Shown: piece by piece, positions 14,161 through 22,076 of the stretch
Layout: every line of letters begins with the position of its first letter
Position numbering within the stretch: the stretch's first letter is position 1
DNA from: Peptoniphilaceae bacterium
GTDB lineage: Bacteria > Bacillota > Clostridia > Tissierellales > Peptoniphilaceae
Assembly: GCA_028723425.1 (NCBI GenBank)
Contig: JAQYEZ010000064.1
Span: 1 to 48,301, forward strand
Length of the DNA: 48,301 nt
Direction of reading: 5' to 3'
Notes under the pieces: model-generated
The model's input: only the letters and a program-made list of their open reading frames with translations
Told to the model about the DNA's origin: nothing
The model's database searches: none
Program-made: the position numbers and the translations under genes

Positions 14161-14567
14161 TGAAAAATAAGAAAAAAGGTTTTACACTTATTGAATTAGT
14201 AATAGTTATAGCCATTATAGCTATACTTTTAGCCATAGCTATACCAAGATATCAAAGTAGCAAAAATAAGGCCAAAGAAGTTGCAATAAAATCTAATGTT
14301 TCTATGTTAACTACAGCTGCATTATTAAAGCAGTCTGAAATGAATAAAGAAGAATCTATCGATTGGAAAGATGATGAAAAAGATCATAAAAATTATGTTG
14401 AACAATGGCCAAAGAATGATGGATTTGGAGAGTATTTAGTTACTATTACAGCTACAAATATTGAAATAAAATTGGGTAATAAAACACTTTATAATAGCTC
14501 TGATAGTGCTGGAATAGATGAAAAAACAATAAAAGGAATAGTAAAAGGTGAAATAAATACAAAGTAA
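14160..14567 (+). CDS. pilA: type IV major-pilin-like protein
   Basis: A 135-residue class III signal peptide protein: basic MKNKKKG, cleavage before F, then FTLIELVIVIAIIAILLAIAIP with Glu at +5 of the mature chain and a roughly 20-residue hydrophobic helix. The globular part is small and acidic. It is processed by the prepilin peptidase encoded next, with which it shares a TAATG junction. Being the first and best-translated pilin of the set, it is the probable major subunit. Confidence 0.9.
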   Translation: MKNKKKGFTLIELVIVIAIIAILLAIAIPRYQSSKNKAKEVAIKSNVSMLTTAALLKQSEMNKEESIDWKDDEKDHKNYVEQWPKNDGFGEYLVTITATNIEIKLGNKTLYNSSDSAGIDEKTIKGIVKGEINTK

Positions 14568-15286
14568 TGTACACATTTATTTTTATCTTGGGTACTATAT
14601 TTGGATCTTTTATTAACCTATTAATAGTTAGAACAATGAGGGGAGAGTCTATAGTTAGTCCAAGGTCCCATTGTGATTATTGCAATCATAGTTTAAAAGC
14701 CCTAGATTTAATTCCTATACTTTCTTTTGCTTTTCTTAAGGGCAGATGTAGGTATTGTGGCAAAAAGATATCGATATCTAATCCTTTGCTAGAAATTCTT
14801 TGTGGACTCTTTCTTATAGTATCCTTTGTGGCTAGTAGAGATTTATATGAGTTTGTACTCTTATCCTTGGGCTTATATACAGGCCTTGTAATAGCCATAA
14901 TAGATTTAAAAACTATGGAATATTATTCCTCACAAGTATATTTTTTGTTGGGCTTAGGATTTTTGTATAGGTATATTTTTGTGCGATTTGATTTAAAATT
15001 TATAAAATTTTTCCTAATTTTCTCCCTAGCCTATCTTTTTCTTTATAAGATATTTAAGGATGGACTGGGAGATGGGGATTATTTTTACTACCTTGGTCTT
15101 TCTTTATTCTTAGAATCGTCATATCTCTTATACTTTGTCCTATTTTCCATATGGCTTGGAGCAATTTTTGGCATATTTTTGGGAATAAGAAAGAAGACAT
15201 TAAAAATTAAAATGGCTTTTTGCCCTTATATTTTTCTTTCTTTTATTTTAATTTTGCTTATTAGTAAAGATGGAGTGATTTTATGA
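14567..15286 (+). CDS. pilD: prepilin peptidase (A24 family)
   Basis: The 239-residue membrane protease cleaves type IV prepilins and N-methylates the new end. The N-terminal domain (DiS_P_DiS) has GSFINLLIVR and two zinc-type pairs, C36/C39 and C61/C64. The catalytic aspartates are in AIIDLKTMEYYS and GLGDGDYFYY. About seven hydrophobic helices follow. It overlaps pilA by one base and the next minor pilin gene by four. Confidence 0.95.
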   Translation: MYTFIFILGTIFGSFINLLIVRTMRGESIVSPRSHCDYCNHSLKALDLIPILSFAFLKGRCRYCGKKISISNPLLEILCGLFLIVSFVASRDLYEFVLLSLGLYTGLVIAIIDLKTMEYYSSQVYFLLGLGFLYRYIFVRFDLKFIKFFLIFSLAYLFLYKIFKDGLGDGDYFYYLGLSLFLESSYLLYFVLFSIWLGAIFGIFLGIRKKTLKIKMAFCPYIFLSFILILLISKDGVIL

Positions 15287-15732
15287 AGAAAAAAGCCTTT
15301 ACTTTGATTGAATTAATAGTTGTTATGGGAATTATTTCTTTACTTATGTCTATAGTCGCAATAAAGTTTGACCTAGTAAGAAAGGTAAAGGAGAAAAATG
15401 AAATTGAAACTATCCAAGCAAACCTAAACTATTGTAAGGAAAAGGCTAGAATTACAGGTTATGACTATGGAGTTTTATTTGAAAAACCAAAATCTTATTT
15501 TATAGTCGAATACGATAGCGGTATTTTTATAAAGAAAAAGATTGACCTTGAAGTTTTGGAAATAACAAATGTAAAGACAAATAATAATAAAAATGATAAA
15601 CAAGTTATTACATTTAAACCAAGTGGCTCTGTTGCATATCCAGGGACGGTTAGCTTTAGTAGTGAAGATTTATCTTATAGTTTATCAGTAGGAGTAGCAG
15701 GTGCAAATGTTCAAGTTAAAAAGAATCAATAA
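15283..15732 (+). CDS. minor pilin/pseudopilin, GspH-like
   Basis: A 149-residue protein with the prepilin leader MKKKA and FTLIELIVVMGIISLLMSIV helix, then a beta-rich domain resembling GspH/FimT (YGVLFEKPKSYFIVEY, ending VTFKPSG-like TFKPSGSVAYPG). It overlaps pilD by ATGA. It would be a tip or priming subunit. Confidence 0.85.
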   Translation: MKKKAFTLIELIVVMGIISLLMSIVAIKFDLVRKVKEKNEIETIQANLNYCKEKARITGYDYGVLFEKPKSYFIVEYDSGIFIKKKIDLEVLEITNVKTNNNKNDKQVITFKPSGSVAYPGTVSFSSEDLSYSLSVGVAGANVQVKKNQ

Positions 15733-16045
15733 AAAAAAGAAAGCCTTCACTTTGATAGAAGTTATAATTGCTTTAGGACTTTTAGGGATAATAGCAATCT
15801 TTATCTTTCCATCTTTTAGGTCTATATACAAAAATTCAAGGACAAATAGAAATCAAGCTAGGGTGATTTTTGCCTTAGAAGAAGCCATAGAAACAAGCAA
15901 GGATAAGGAAATTTCTGATTTTACATACAGTGTTAATGACATAGATGTTAAAGTTTCTATTAGTTCTTATCCCGAAGATTTAGATTTTAAGGAGATAGTA
16001 GCATCATATGAAGGAAAAGAGCTAAAGTTGGTGGTTAAAAAATGA
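15701..16045 (+). CDS. minor pilin/pseudopilin, GspI/PilV-like
   Basis: A 114-residue prepilin with a long basic leader (KLKRINKKKKA) and FTLIEVIIALGLLGIIAIFI. GTG 15701 has GGAG six bases upstream and is preferred to ATG 15707. The gene overlaps its predecessor by 32 bases and the next by four. Size and the IEVIIALGLLG helix resemble GspI/PilV. Confidence 0.8.
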   Translation: MQMFKLKRINKKKKAFTLIEVIIALGLLGIIAIFIFPSFRSIYKNSRTNRNQARVIFALEEAIETSKDKEISDFTYSVNDIDVKVSISSYPEDLDFKEIVASYEGKELKLVVKK

Positions 16046-16494
16046 AAAAGAAAGCTGCTTTTACTCTCTTAGAATTGATAGTTTCACTAGCTATAGTATC
16101 TATGCTAGTATTTCTGATTTCTTCTATGATAGGTCTAAATTATAAAATATCTAATGCAATTTTTAAAGATGACAAATCTTATAAAGAATCTATCAATGCA
16201 ATGTTGTATGTAGAAAATGTAGTTAGAGAGGCAGATAAAATTGAAATAACAGATGATACAACTTGTAATTTTATAGCAAGTTTGAAAGGGTCAAAATATT
16301 GGTTTTACTATGACAAAGATTCTAAAAAGTTAAAAGTTAAGATAAATGGATCAAAGGGTGAGGGCTACAATTGGATAGGTACTATAAATGATATGATTCT
16401 TACATATGACGGAGATAAGGAAGTTTTCTTATGGATGGAAGCAGTCAATGGAGAAATTTATCAAACAAGAATAAATATAGGTGAAAGAAAATGA
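16042..16494 (+). CDS. minor pilin/pseudopilin, GspJ/PilW-like
   Basis: A 150-residue prepilin with leader MKKKAA and FTLLELIVSLAIVSMLVFLI. The soluble part is consistent with a GspJ/PilW/ComGF role, but the similarity is weak beyond the N-terminal helix. It overlaps both neighbours by four bases (ATGA). Confidence 0.8.
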   Translation: MKKKAAFTLLELIVSLAIVSMLVFLISSMIGLNYKISNAIFKDDKSYKESINAMLYVENVVREADKIEITDDTTCNFIASLKGSKYWFYYDKDSKKLKVKINGSKGEGYNWIGTINDMILTYDGDKEVFLWMEAVNGEIYQTRINIGERK

Positions 16495-17405
16495 GAAAGA
16501 AAGGCTTTATTAGTATTTATGTCTTATTTCTACTATTGATTTTATCCCTTAGTCTTACTTTTCTTTATGAGCAAAATAAAAATGATTACGACTTTAGTGT
16601 TGATTTTTACGACAAAAAACAAGCTATCTATGCTTCCGAATCAGTACTAAATTTAGCAAATAAAAATTTTGATAGCTTTAGGGACCAAACAATAAAAGAG
16701 ATAAAGGATTATTATTACTCATATATTGTAAAAAGAATGGATAAGGGAAAAATAGATGTAAAAAAAACATATAAGATAAGTTATGATAATAAAACTTATG
16801 AACCAAAATTCGTTTACATAGAAAAAGATAAAATTATTAGGCTTATAAGCCAAGCAAAAATTGGTAATTGCAAGGCTGAAAGTAGGATGGATTATCAATT
16901 AAAACCTAAATTTGATTTTAATAGTAAAAAAACCATATTTTATGATTTTAGAGAAGATTTGAATTTTAAAAGCAATAATTTAAAGGAAGAAACAGATCAT
17001 ATAGACCTAGAAACAAAGGGTGAAAAATTTTATAAGATAAATGGAGATTTCACTGTAAAAAATCTAGAAGAAGATAAAGAAGATACAAGCGATGAAAAAG
17101 AAAATGACCAAGAAACAAAAGATGAAAAAGTAGCCAAATACGAGGGAATACTTTACATAAACGGGGACTTAACATTAGAGACAGAACTTGATTTTAAAGG
17201 CTTATTGATAGTTAATGGTCAAATAAAAGTCTTAGAAAAAGATGAAAATAATAATCCAACATTAAAAGTAGATGGGCAATTTATTGGCAATAGCAAAGAT
17301 AAGCCAGATTTCTTAGATTTTACCTATAACAAAGAATCCTTTAAATATATTTTAGATATTGACAACCTTTTTGATACAGAACTTATTAGTAAGAAAGTAT
17401 ATTAA
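16491..17405 (+). CDS. pilus-associated membrane-anchored protein, PilX/GspK-like
   Basis: The 304-residue protein starts with a basic tip and a single hydrophobic helix (GFISIYVLFLLLILSLSLTF) lacking the FTLIE site, as in PilX/GspK-type subunits. A highly acidic linker lies near 198-216 (EDKEDTSDEKENDQETKDEK). The C-terminus (about 222-275) alternates short beta strands, GILYINGDLTL and GLLIVNGQIKVL, resembling stacked beta-helix turns. It is the last gene of the cluster. Its position supports a pilus-tip or assembly role; the fold call is by eye. Confidence 0.6.
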   Translation: MRKKGFISIYVLFLLLILSLSLTFLYEQNKNDYDFSVDFYDKKQAIYASESVLNLANKNFDSFRDQTIKEIKDYYYSYIVKRMDKGKIDVKKTYKISYDNKTYEPKFVYIEKDKIIRLISQAKIGNCKAESRMDYQLKPKFDFNSKKTIFYDFREDLNFKSNNLKEETDHIDLETKGEKFYKINGDFTVKNLEEDKEDTSDEKENDQETKDEKVAKYEGILYINGDLTLETELDFKGLLIVNGQIKVLEKDENNNPTLKVDGQFIGNSKDKPDFLDFTYNKESFKYILDIDNLFDTELISKKVY

Positions 17406-17417
17406 GGATAGAAAAAA

Positions 17418-17446
17418 TTTTTAGCTATCATAGATTGTGGTATACT
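17418..17446 (+). promoter_or_regulatory. possible ackA promoter
   Basis: TATACT at 17441-17446 is preceded by TGG, an extended -10 arrangement. The -35 region (17418-17423) is poor. A long leader of about 105 bases would precede the ackA start. Confidence 0.4.
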
Positions 17447-17557
17447 ATTTATTAGAGTGTGATTTTCTTACAAATTAGTTTATAAAGTGAGAAATAAATG
17501 CAAATAAGTGATAAAGATTTTTGATCTAAGTGATAAAATTTATTGATGGAGGAAAAA

Positions 17558-18745
17558 ATGAAAATATTAGTAATCAATTGTGGATCATCTTCATTAAAAT
17601 ATCAATTATTCAATATGGAAAATGAAGAAGTATTAGTTAAGGGACTTGTAGAAAGAATAGGTATTGACGGTTCAAGATTAATTCAAACTGTAAATGATGA
17701 TAAATATATCATCGAAGAGGATATGAAAGATCACACAGAAGCAGTTGGTCATGTATTTGATGCTTTAACAGATGAAGAACACGGAGTTTTAAGTAGTCTA
17801 GACGAGATAGATGCTGTAGGACATAGATTTGTACATGGTGGAGAAGCTGTTGCACAATCAGTAGTAATTGATCAAAAAGTCAAAGAAGCAGTTAAAGAAT
17901 ATGCTAAATTTGCTCCCCTACACAATCCAGCAAATTTGATGGGCCTAGAAGCTTGCGAAAAACTTTTGCCAGGTGTAAAAAATGTAGCTGTATTTGACAC
18001 AGCTTTCCATCAAACAATGCCTAAAGAAAACTACCTATATGGTATTGATTACAAATATTATGAAAATGACTCTATTAGAAAATATGGTTTCCATGGAACA
18101 AGCCACCACTATATTACAAATAGGACTGCAGAACTATTAAATAAAGATGTTAATGATTTAAATATTATTTCTTGTCACTTAGGAAATGGTTCAAGTATAT
18201 GTGCTGTAAAAAATGGTAAATCATATGATACAAGTTTAGGTCTTACTCCACTTGAAGGTCTTGTTATGGGAACTAGAAGTGGAGATATAGATGCAACAGT
18301 TGTAACTTTTTTGATGGATAAATACAAACTTTCAACTTCAGAGATTAATAACATTTTGAACAAGGAATCTGGAGTTTTGGGAGTATCTGGCGTATCTTCA
18401 GATTTTAGAGATTTGGAAGAAGCTGCTAATGCTGGAAATGAAAGAGCTAAAATTGCACTTTCAATGTTTGCAAATAGAGCTAAAAGATATGTGGCAGGTT
18501 ATATGGCAGAGATAGGTTCTGTTGATGCTATAGTATTTACAGGCGGAATTGGAGAAAACTCTGCTACAATGAGAGAAGATATCATGAAAGGCTTTGAACA
18601 ATTTGGCATAAAAGTTGATCATGAAAAGAATGATGTTAGAGGTGGAGAACATGAAATCTCAACCGATGATTCTAAAGTTAAGGTTATGGTCGTTGCTACT
18701 AACGAAGAATTGATGATTGCTAGGGATACACAAAGACTAGTTTAA
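17558..18745 (+). CDS. ackA: acetate kinase
   Basis: The 395-residue enzyme interconverts acetyl phosphate + ADP with acetate + ATP, the ATP-yielding end of acetate fermentation. Motifs: VINCGSSSLKYQLF, HRFVHGG, HGTSHHYITNR, HLGNGSS, SGDIDATV and FTGGIGENSA. Upstream in-frame TTG 17543 and ATG 17546 are open, but GGAGG at 17548-17552 sits five bases before ATG 17558, fixing the start. No phosphotransacetylase gene is adjacent. Confidence 0.97.
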   Translation: MKILVINCGSSSLKYQLFNMENEEVLVKGLVERIGIDGSRLIQTVNDDKYIIEEDMKDHTEAVGHVFDALTDEEHGVLSSLDEIDAVGHRFVHGGEAVAQSVVIDQKVKEAVKEYAKFAPLHNPANLMGLEACEKLLPGVKNVAVFDTAFHQTMPKENYLYGIDYKYYENDSIRKYGFHGTSHHYITNRTAELLNKDVNDLNIISCHLGNGSSICAVKNGKSYDTSLGLTPLEGLVMGTRSGDIDATVVTFLMDKYKLSTSEINNILNKESGVLGVSGVSSDFRDLEEAANAGNERAKIALSMFANRAKRYVAGYMAEIGSVDAIVFTGGIGENSATMREDIMKGFEQFGIKVDHEKNDVRGGEHEISTDDSKVKVMVVATNEELMIARDTQRLV

Positions 18746-18747
18746 TC

Positions 18748-18776
18748 TTGACTTATGCTAGCTTGTAATATATAAT
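18748..18776 (+). promoter_or_regulatory. promoter of rpmF
   Basis: TTGACT (18748-18753), a 17-bp spacer and TATAAT (18771-18776) lie directly behind the ackA stop and give a leader of about 35 bases before rpmF. Confidence 0.85.
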
Positions 18777-18816
18777 ATAAAAGATTGCTAAAACTCATGA
18801 TTAGGGAGGTGTAAAG

Positions 18817-18996
18817 ATGGCAGTACCAAAGAGAAGAACATCAAAGACAAGAAAAAATAAAAGAAGAGCTTCATCTTACAGATTAAACAGATCAAACTAT
18901 GTTGAGTGTCCAAATTGCCATGAACCAATGTTACCACACAGAGTATGTCCAAACTGTGGAAGTTACAAAGGTAGAGAAGTTCTAATAGTTGAATAA
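18817..18996 (+). CDS. rpmF: 50S ribosomal protein L32
   Basis: A 59-residue basic protein starting [16 protein letters not shown] with a zinc ribbon CPNCHEPM...CPNCG, which is the zinc-binding form of L32. GGGAGGTG precedes the ATG. A complete terminator hairpin follows before plsX. In many bacteria a DUF177 (YceD) gene precedes rpmF; there is no room for one here. Confidence 0.96.
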   Translation: MAVPKRRTSKTRKNKRRASSYRLNRSNYVECPNCHEPMLPHRVCPNCGSYKGREVLIVE

Positions 18997-19001
18997 AAAA
19001 G

Positions 19002-19060
19002 AAAAAAGGGGCTGTTAAACGACAAACTAACATATATGTGTTTGTTTAACAGTCCTTTTT
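19002..19060. terminator. bidirectional terminator/attenuator between rpmF and plsX
   Basis: AAAAAAGGGGCTGTTAAAC (left arm, 19002-19020) pairs with GTTTAACAGTCCTTTTTT (right arm, 19043-19060), with an additional ACAAAC/GTTTGT extension. Both strands have a T run. Because plsX follows only 17 bases later and has no promoter of its own, plsX-acpP-rnc expression may depend on read-through. Confidence 0.85.
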
Positions 19061-19077
19061 TATTTGCAAGGAGAATT

Positions 19078-20067
19078 ATGAAAATAATTATTGATACTTA
19101 TGGTGCTGATGGAGGAGTAGAAGTTTTAATAAATGGGGCTATTAAAGCCTTAAAGAAAAAAGATTTTATTCCTGTATTTGCCGGCCAAAAAATAAAAATA
19201 GAAAAATTAATAGATGGCAGAATAAAGAATTATCAAATAATAGAAGCAACTGAGTTTATAGCTAACACGGATGATCCTGTGAGGGCTATTAGAAGAAAGA
19301 AAGACTCATCTCTTGTTAAGTCTTTTAGAGCTTTAAAAGATGAAACTTATGATGGAATGATTTCGGCAGGATCTACTGGAGCAATTTTGGCAGGGGGTCT
19401 ATTTATTTCTGGAAGATTGGAAGGAATCGATAGGGCATGTCTAGCAACATCACTTCCTAGCAAAGAAGGATCAACTCTACTAATGGATACAGGAGCTAAT
19501 ATGGATTGTAAGCCGGAATTTTTACAAGAATTTGCCATAATGGGTAAAGTTTTTTCAGAAACTGTACTTGGTATAGAAAATCCATCTGTTAGTCTTTTAA
19601 ATGTTGGCACTGAAGAAGGCAAGGGAAACAAGCTTAGCAAAAAAGCTTTCACTCTATTAGCTGACAGTGACATAAACTTTGTTGGAAATTTAGAAGCTAG
19701 AGATTTGTTTACAGGAAAGACTAATATTATAATAGCTGATGGTTTTGATGGAAATATTGCTTTAAAAACGGCAGAGGGTGTAATATCTTTGCTCAAAGAT
19801 GAAATAAATAGTGCTATTTATAAATCTTTAAAAACAAAAATAGGCGGTGGACTTTTAAAGAGTGCTTTGAAGGAAAATCTGTCAAAATACAGTGCCGATG
19901 AGGTTGGAGGAGTTCCCCTATTGGGTATAAAAGATTATGTATATAAAGCCCATGGTAACTCAAATGCCTATGCATTTTCAAATGCTATTTTAGGCCTGAT
20001 AGACTATATAGAGAAAGATACAATTAGTAAAATTGAAGGAGAATTAAAATGCTTAGAGAAGAATTAA
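19078..20067 (+). CDS. plsX: phosphate acyltransferase PlsX
   Basis: The 329-residue enzyme makes acyl-phosphate from acyl-ACP for the PlsY route to lysophosphatidate. Family signatures include the N-terminal DTYGADGG (a variant of DAMGGD), SAGSTGA, LLMDTGAN, NVGTEEGKGN and ADGFDGNIALKT. The frame is open upstream to 19036, but AAGGAG before ATG 19078 fixes the start; the upstream part lies in the terminator hairpin. It overlaps acpP by 19 bases. Confidence 0.93.
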   Translation: MKIIIDTYGADGGVEVLINGAIKALKKKDFIPVFAGQKIKIEKLIDGRIKNYQIIEATEFIANTDDPVRAIRRKKDSSLVKSFRALKDETYDGMISAGSTGAILAGGLFISGRLEGIDRACLATSLPSKEGSTLLMDTGANMDCKPEFLQEFAIMGKVFSETVLGIENPSVSLLNVGTEEGKGNKLSKKAFTLLADSDINFVGNLEARDLFTGKTNIIIADGFDGNIALKTAEGVISLLKDEINSAIYKSLKTKIGGGLLKSALKENLSKYSADEVGGVPLLGIKDYVYKAHGNSNAYAFSNAILGLIDYIEKDTISKIEGELKCLEKN

Positions 20068-20273
20068 TAAAAATAGTAGAGGAAAATTTAAATATTGATG
20101 CAGAAAATATAGATTTTGCCACAAAAATTGAAGATTTAGATATAGATTCTATTGATCTTTTGGATTTTATTATGACCATAGAAGATAAATACGATATAGA
20201 ATTTTCAGACGAAGAGTTGGATCAAATAAAGTCACTTGAAGATATAGAAGAATTAATAGAAAAGAAGAAATAA
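20049..20273 (+). CDS. acpP: acyl carrier protein
   Basis: A 74-residue acidic helical protein with LDIDSIDLLDFIMTIED, where the Ser of DSID carries the phosphopantetheine arm. GAAGGAG in the plsX tail serves as ribosome site. The plsX-acpP-rnc order is common, but no fatty-acid synthesis gene (fabD, fabG, fabF) sits between, which may mean that acyl chains come from elsewhere in the genome or from outside. Confidence 0.93.
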   Translation: MLREELIKIVEENLNIDAENIDFATKIEDLDIDSIDLLDFIMTIEDKYDIEFSDEELDQIKSLEDIEELIEKKK

Positions 20274-20986
20274 TGACTATTAATAAAGAAAGATTAGAAC
20301 AAATTAATGAATTGGAAGAAAAACTTGGCTTTTCTTTCAAAGACAAAAATTTGATAGATATAGCCTTGACCCATTCTTCTTATACCAACGAAGCAAGTTC
20401 TGGTAACAAAAAAAATAATGAACGTTTGGAATTTTTGGGAGATTCAGTTTTGGATCTTGTGGTAAGTGAAGAGCTTTTTAAAAAACATCACTCCTATCCA
20501 GAAGGAAAACTTACAAAAATTAGATCAAAAATTGTATGCACTTCATCATTTGCCAAGGCTGCTGAAAAGTTTTCCTTAACAGCTTATCTTTTATTTTCCA
20601 AAGGAGAGCAAAATCACAATGGATCTAAGAAAAAATCTGTAAAAGCAGATACTTTTGAGGCTGTTTGCGCAGCAATCTATCTTGATTGTGGCTATGATTT
20701 CTTGTGCCAATTTTTAAAAAGAGAATATGGAGAAACTGTAAAAAAACTTCTTTCTGATGATTCCTTGTTTGTTGACTATAAAACCAAACTTCAAGAAGAA
20801 TATAATAAAAATAAAAAAATTATTTTAAAATATGAATTGGTAAAAGAAGAAGGACTAGAACATGATAAAACTTTTTATATGCAAGTAAAGGCAAAAAATA
20901 GGGTCTTGGCTTGTGGAAAGGGAAAGAATAAAAAAGAAGCTGAACAAATGGCTGCAAAAAAAGCCTATGAAGATTTAAAAAGATGA
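20273..20986 (+). CDS. rnc: ribonuclease III
   Basis: The 237-residue endonuclease cuts double-stranded RNA in rRNA and mRNA maturation. The catalytic domain carries NERLEFLGDSVLDLV (signature with the metal-binding acids) and DTFEAVCAAIYLD. A double-stranded-RNA-binding domain with KEAEQMAAKKAYEDL closes it. It shares a base with acpP and overlaps the next gene by four. Confidence 0.96.
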   Translation: MTINKERLEQINELEEKLGFSFKDKNLIDIALTHSSYTNEASSGNKKNNERLEFLGDSVLDLVVSEELFKKHHSYPEGKLTKIRSKIVCTSSFAKAAEKFSLTAYLLFSKGEQNHNGSKKKSVKADTFEAVCAAIYLDCGYDFLCQFLKREYGETVKKLLSDDSLFVDYKTKLQEEYNKNKKIILKYELVKEEGLEHDKTFYMQVKAKNRVLACGKGKNKKEAEQMAAKKAYEDLKR

Positions 20987-22065
20987 TAAAAAAAGAATAT
21001 ATAATTCCTATCTTTATACCGTTTTTGGGTTGTCCCCACGATTGTGTATTTTGCAACCAAGTAAAGATAACCAACTATAAGGATAGTTTTTCCAAAGAAA
21101 ATACAATAAAACAAATAGAAAAATATTTATCATATTTTCCAAAGAATGACAACGAAAAAGAGCTTGCTTTTTTTGGAGGATCTTTTACAGGACTTGATAC
21201 AGATGTTATGAAATCTTACCTAGATATCGCCTATGAATACAAAAAGAAAGGAATTATTGATAGAATCAGACTTTCAACCAGACCTGATTATATTAATAAT
21301 TCAATTCTTGATATTTTAAAATCTTATCAAGTTGATATTATAGAACTTGGAATCCAATCTATGGATGATGAAGTTTTGACTTTTAACGAAAGAGGTCATA
21401 GTGCCAAGGATTCTCTAAAAGCTAGTAAGCTTATAAAAGAATATGGAATAAGTCTTGGTCATCAGATAATGCCAGGTCTTTATAAGGATACTTATGAAAA
21501 ATCTATAAAAACAGCTATAAAATCAGCCAATATTGGGCCAGATATGGTAAGAATTTATCCAACCCTTGTGATAAGGGATACTAAGCTTTATTCTTTGTAT
21601 GAAAATCATTTGTATCAACCTTTGACTGTAGATGAGGCTGTAGAAGTTTCATCTGAGCTTTATATGATTTATGCCTATAAAAATATTAATATTATTAGAA
21701 TAGGTCTACAAACAACAGAAAATATAAATGAGGGAAAGGATGTTATGGCTGGACCTTTTCACCCGGCTTTGAGACAATTGGTAGAGTCTAATATACACAA
21801 GTCATATCTGGAAGAAGTAATTTTAAGAGAAAATATAAAAGATTTTATTACTATTCATACTTTGCCAAGAGAGATTTCAATTATTGCTGGTAATAAGGGA
21901 AGTAATAAGAAATATTTCTATGATAAATATGGGATAAAATTAAAATTTGTTGATGATGGCAAAAATTTATTAGAATATAAGGATAAGGCTTTTTCCTATA
22001 AGCTTGATGATTTTATAAAAAAACATGTAGAAGAAAAATATGGTGGTGATCTAATATTAAATTAA
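20983..22065 (+). CDS. radical SAM protein, Elp3-like, of the rnc-smc neighbourhood
   Basis: A 360-residue enzyme with the cluster motif CPHDCVFCNQ near residue 18, FFGGSFTG, RLSTRPDYIN, ELGIQSMDDEVL and GHQIMPGLY, the pattern of the Elp3/HemN-like radical SAM group. A gene of this type commonly lies between rnc and smc in clostridia. Substrate unknown. The Elp3 acetyltransferase domain is absent. Translation is coupled to rnc by an ATGA overlap. Confidence 0.85.
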   Translation: MIKKEYIIPIFIPFLGCPHDCVFCNQVKITNYKDSFSKENTIKQIEKYLSYFPKNDNEKELAFFGGSFTGLDTDVMKSYLDIAYEYKKKGIIDRIRLSTRPDYINNSILDILKSYQVDIIELGIQSMDDEVLTFNERGHSAKDSLKASKLIKEYGISLGHQIMPGLYKDTYEKSIKTAIKSANIGPDMVRIYPTLVIRDTKLYSLYENHLYQPLTVDEAVEVSSELYMIYAYKNINIIRIGLQTTENINEGKDVMAGPFHPALRQLVESNIHKSYLEEVILRENIKDFITIHTLPREISIIAGNKGSNKKYFYDKYGIKLKFVDDGKNLLEYKDKAFSYKLDDFIKKHVEEKYGGDLILN

Positions 22066-22076
22066 AAAGTATAGAA

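Noticed and set aside
14567-15286. The pilus cluster as a phage or island insertion
   Set aside because: Base composition and codon use look like the neighbouring core genes, overlaps are tight, and there are no flanking repeats or recombinase genes.
19036-19077. Upstream extension of plsX (14 extra residues)
   Set aside because: The extension lies in the arm of the rpmF terminator and has no ribosome site, while AAGGAG directly precedes ATG 19078.
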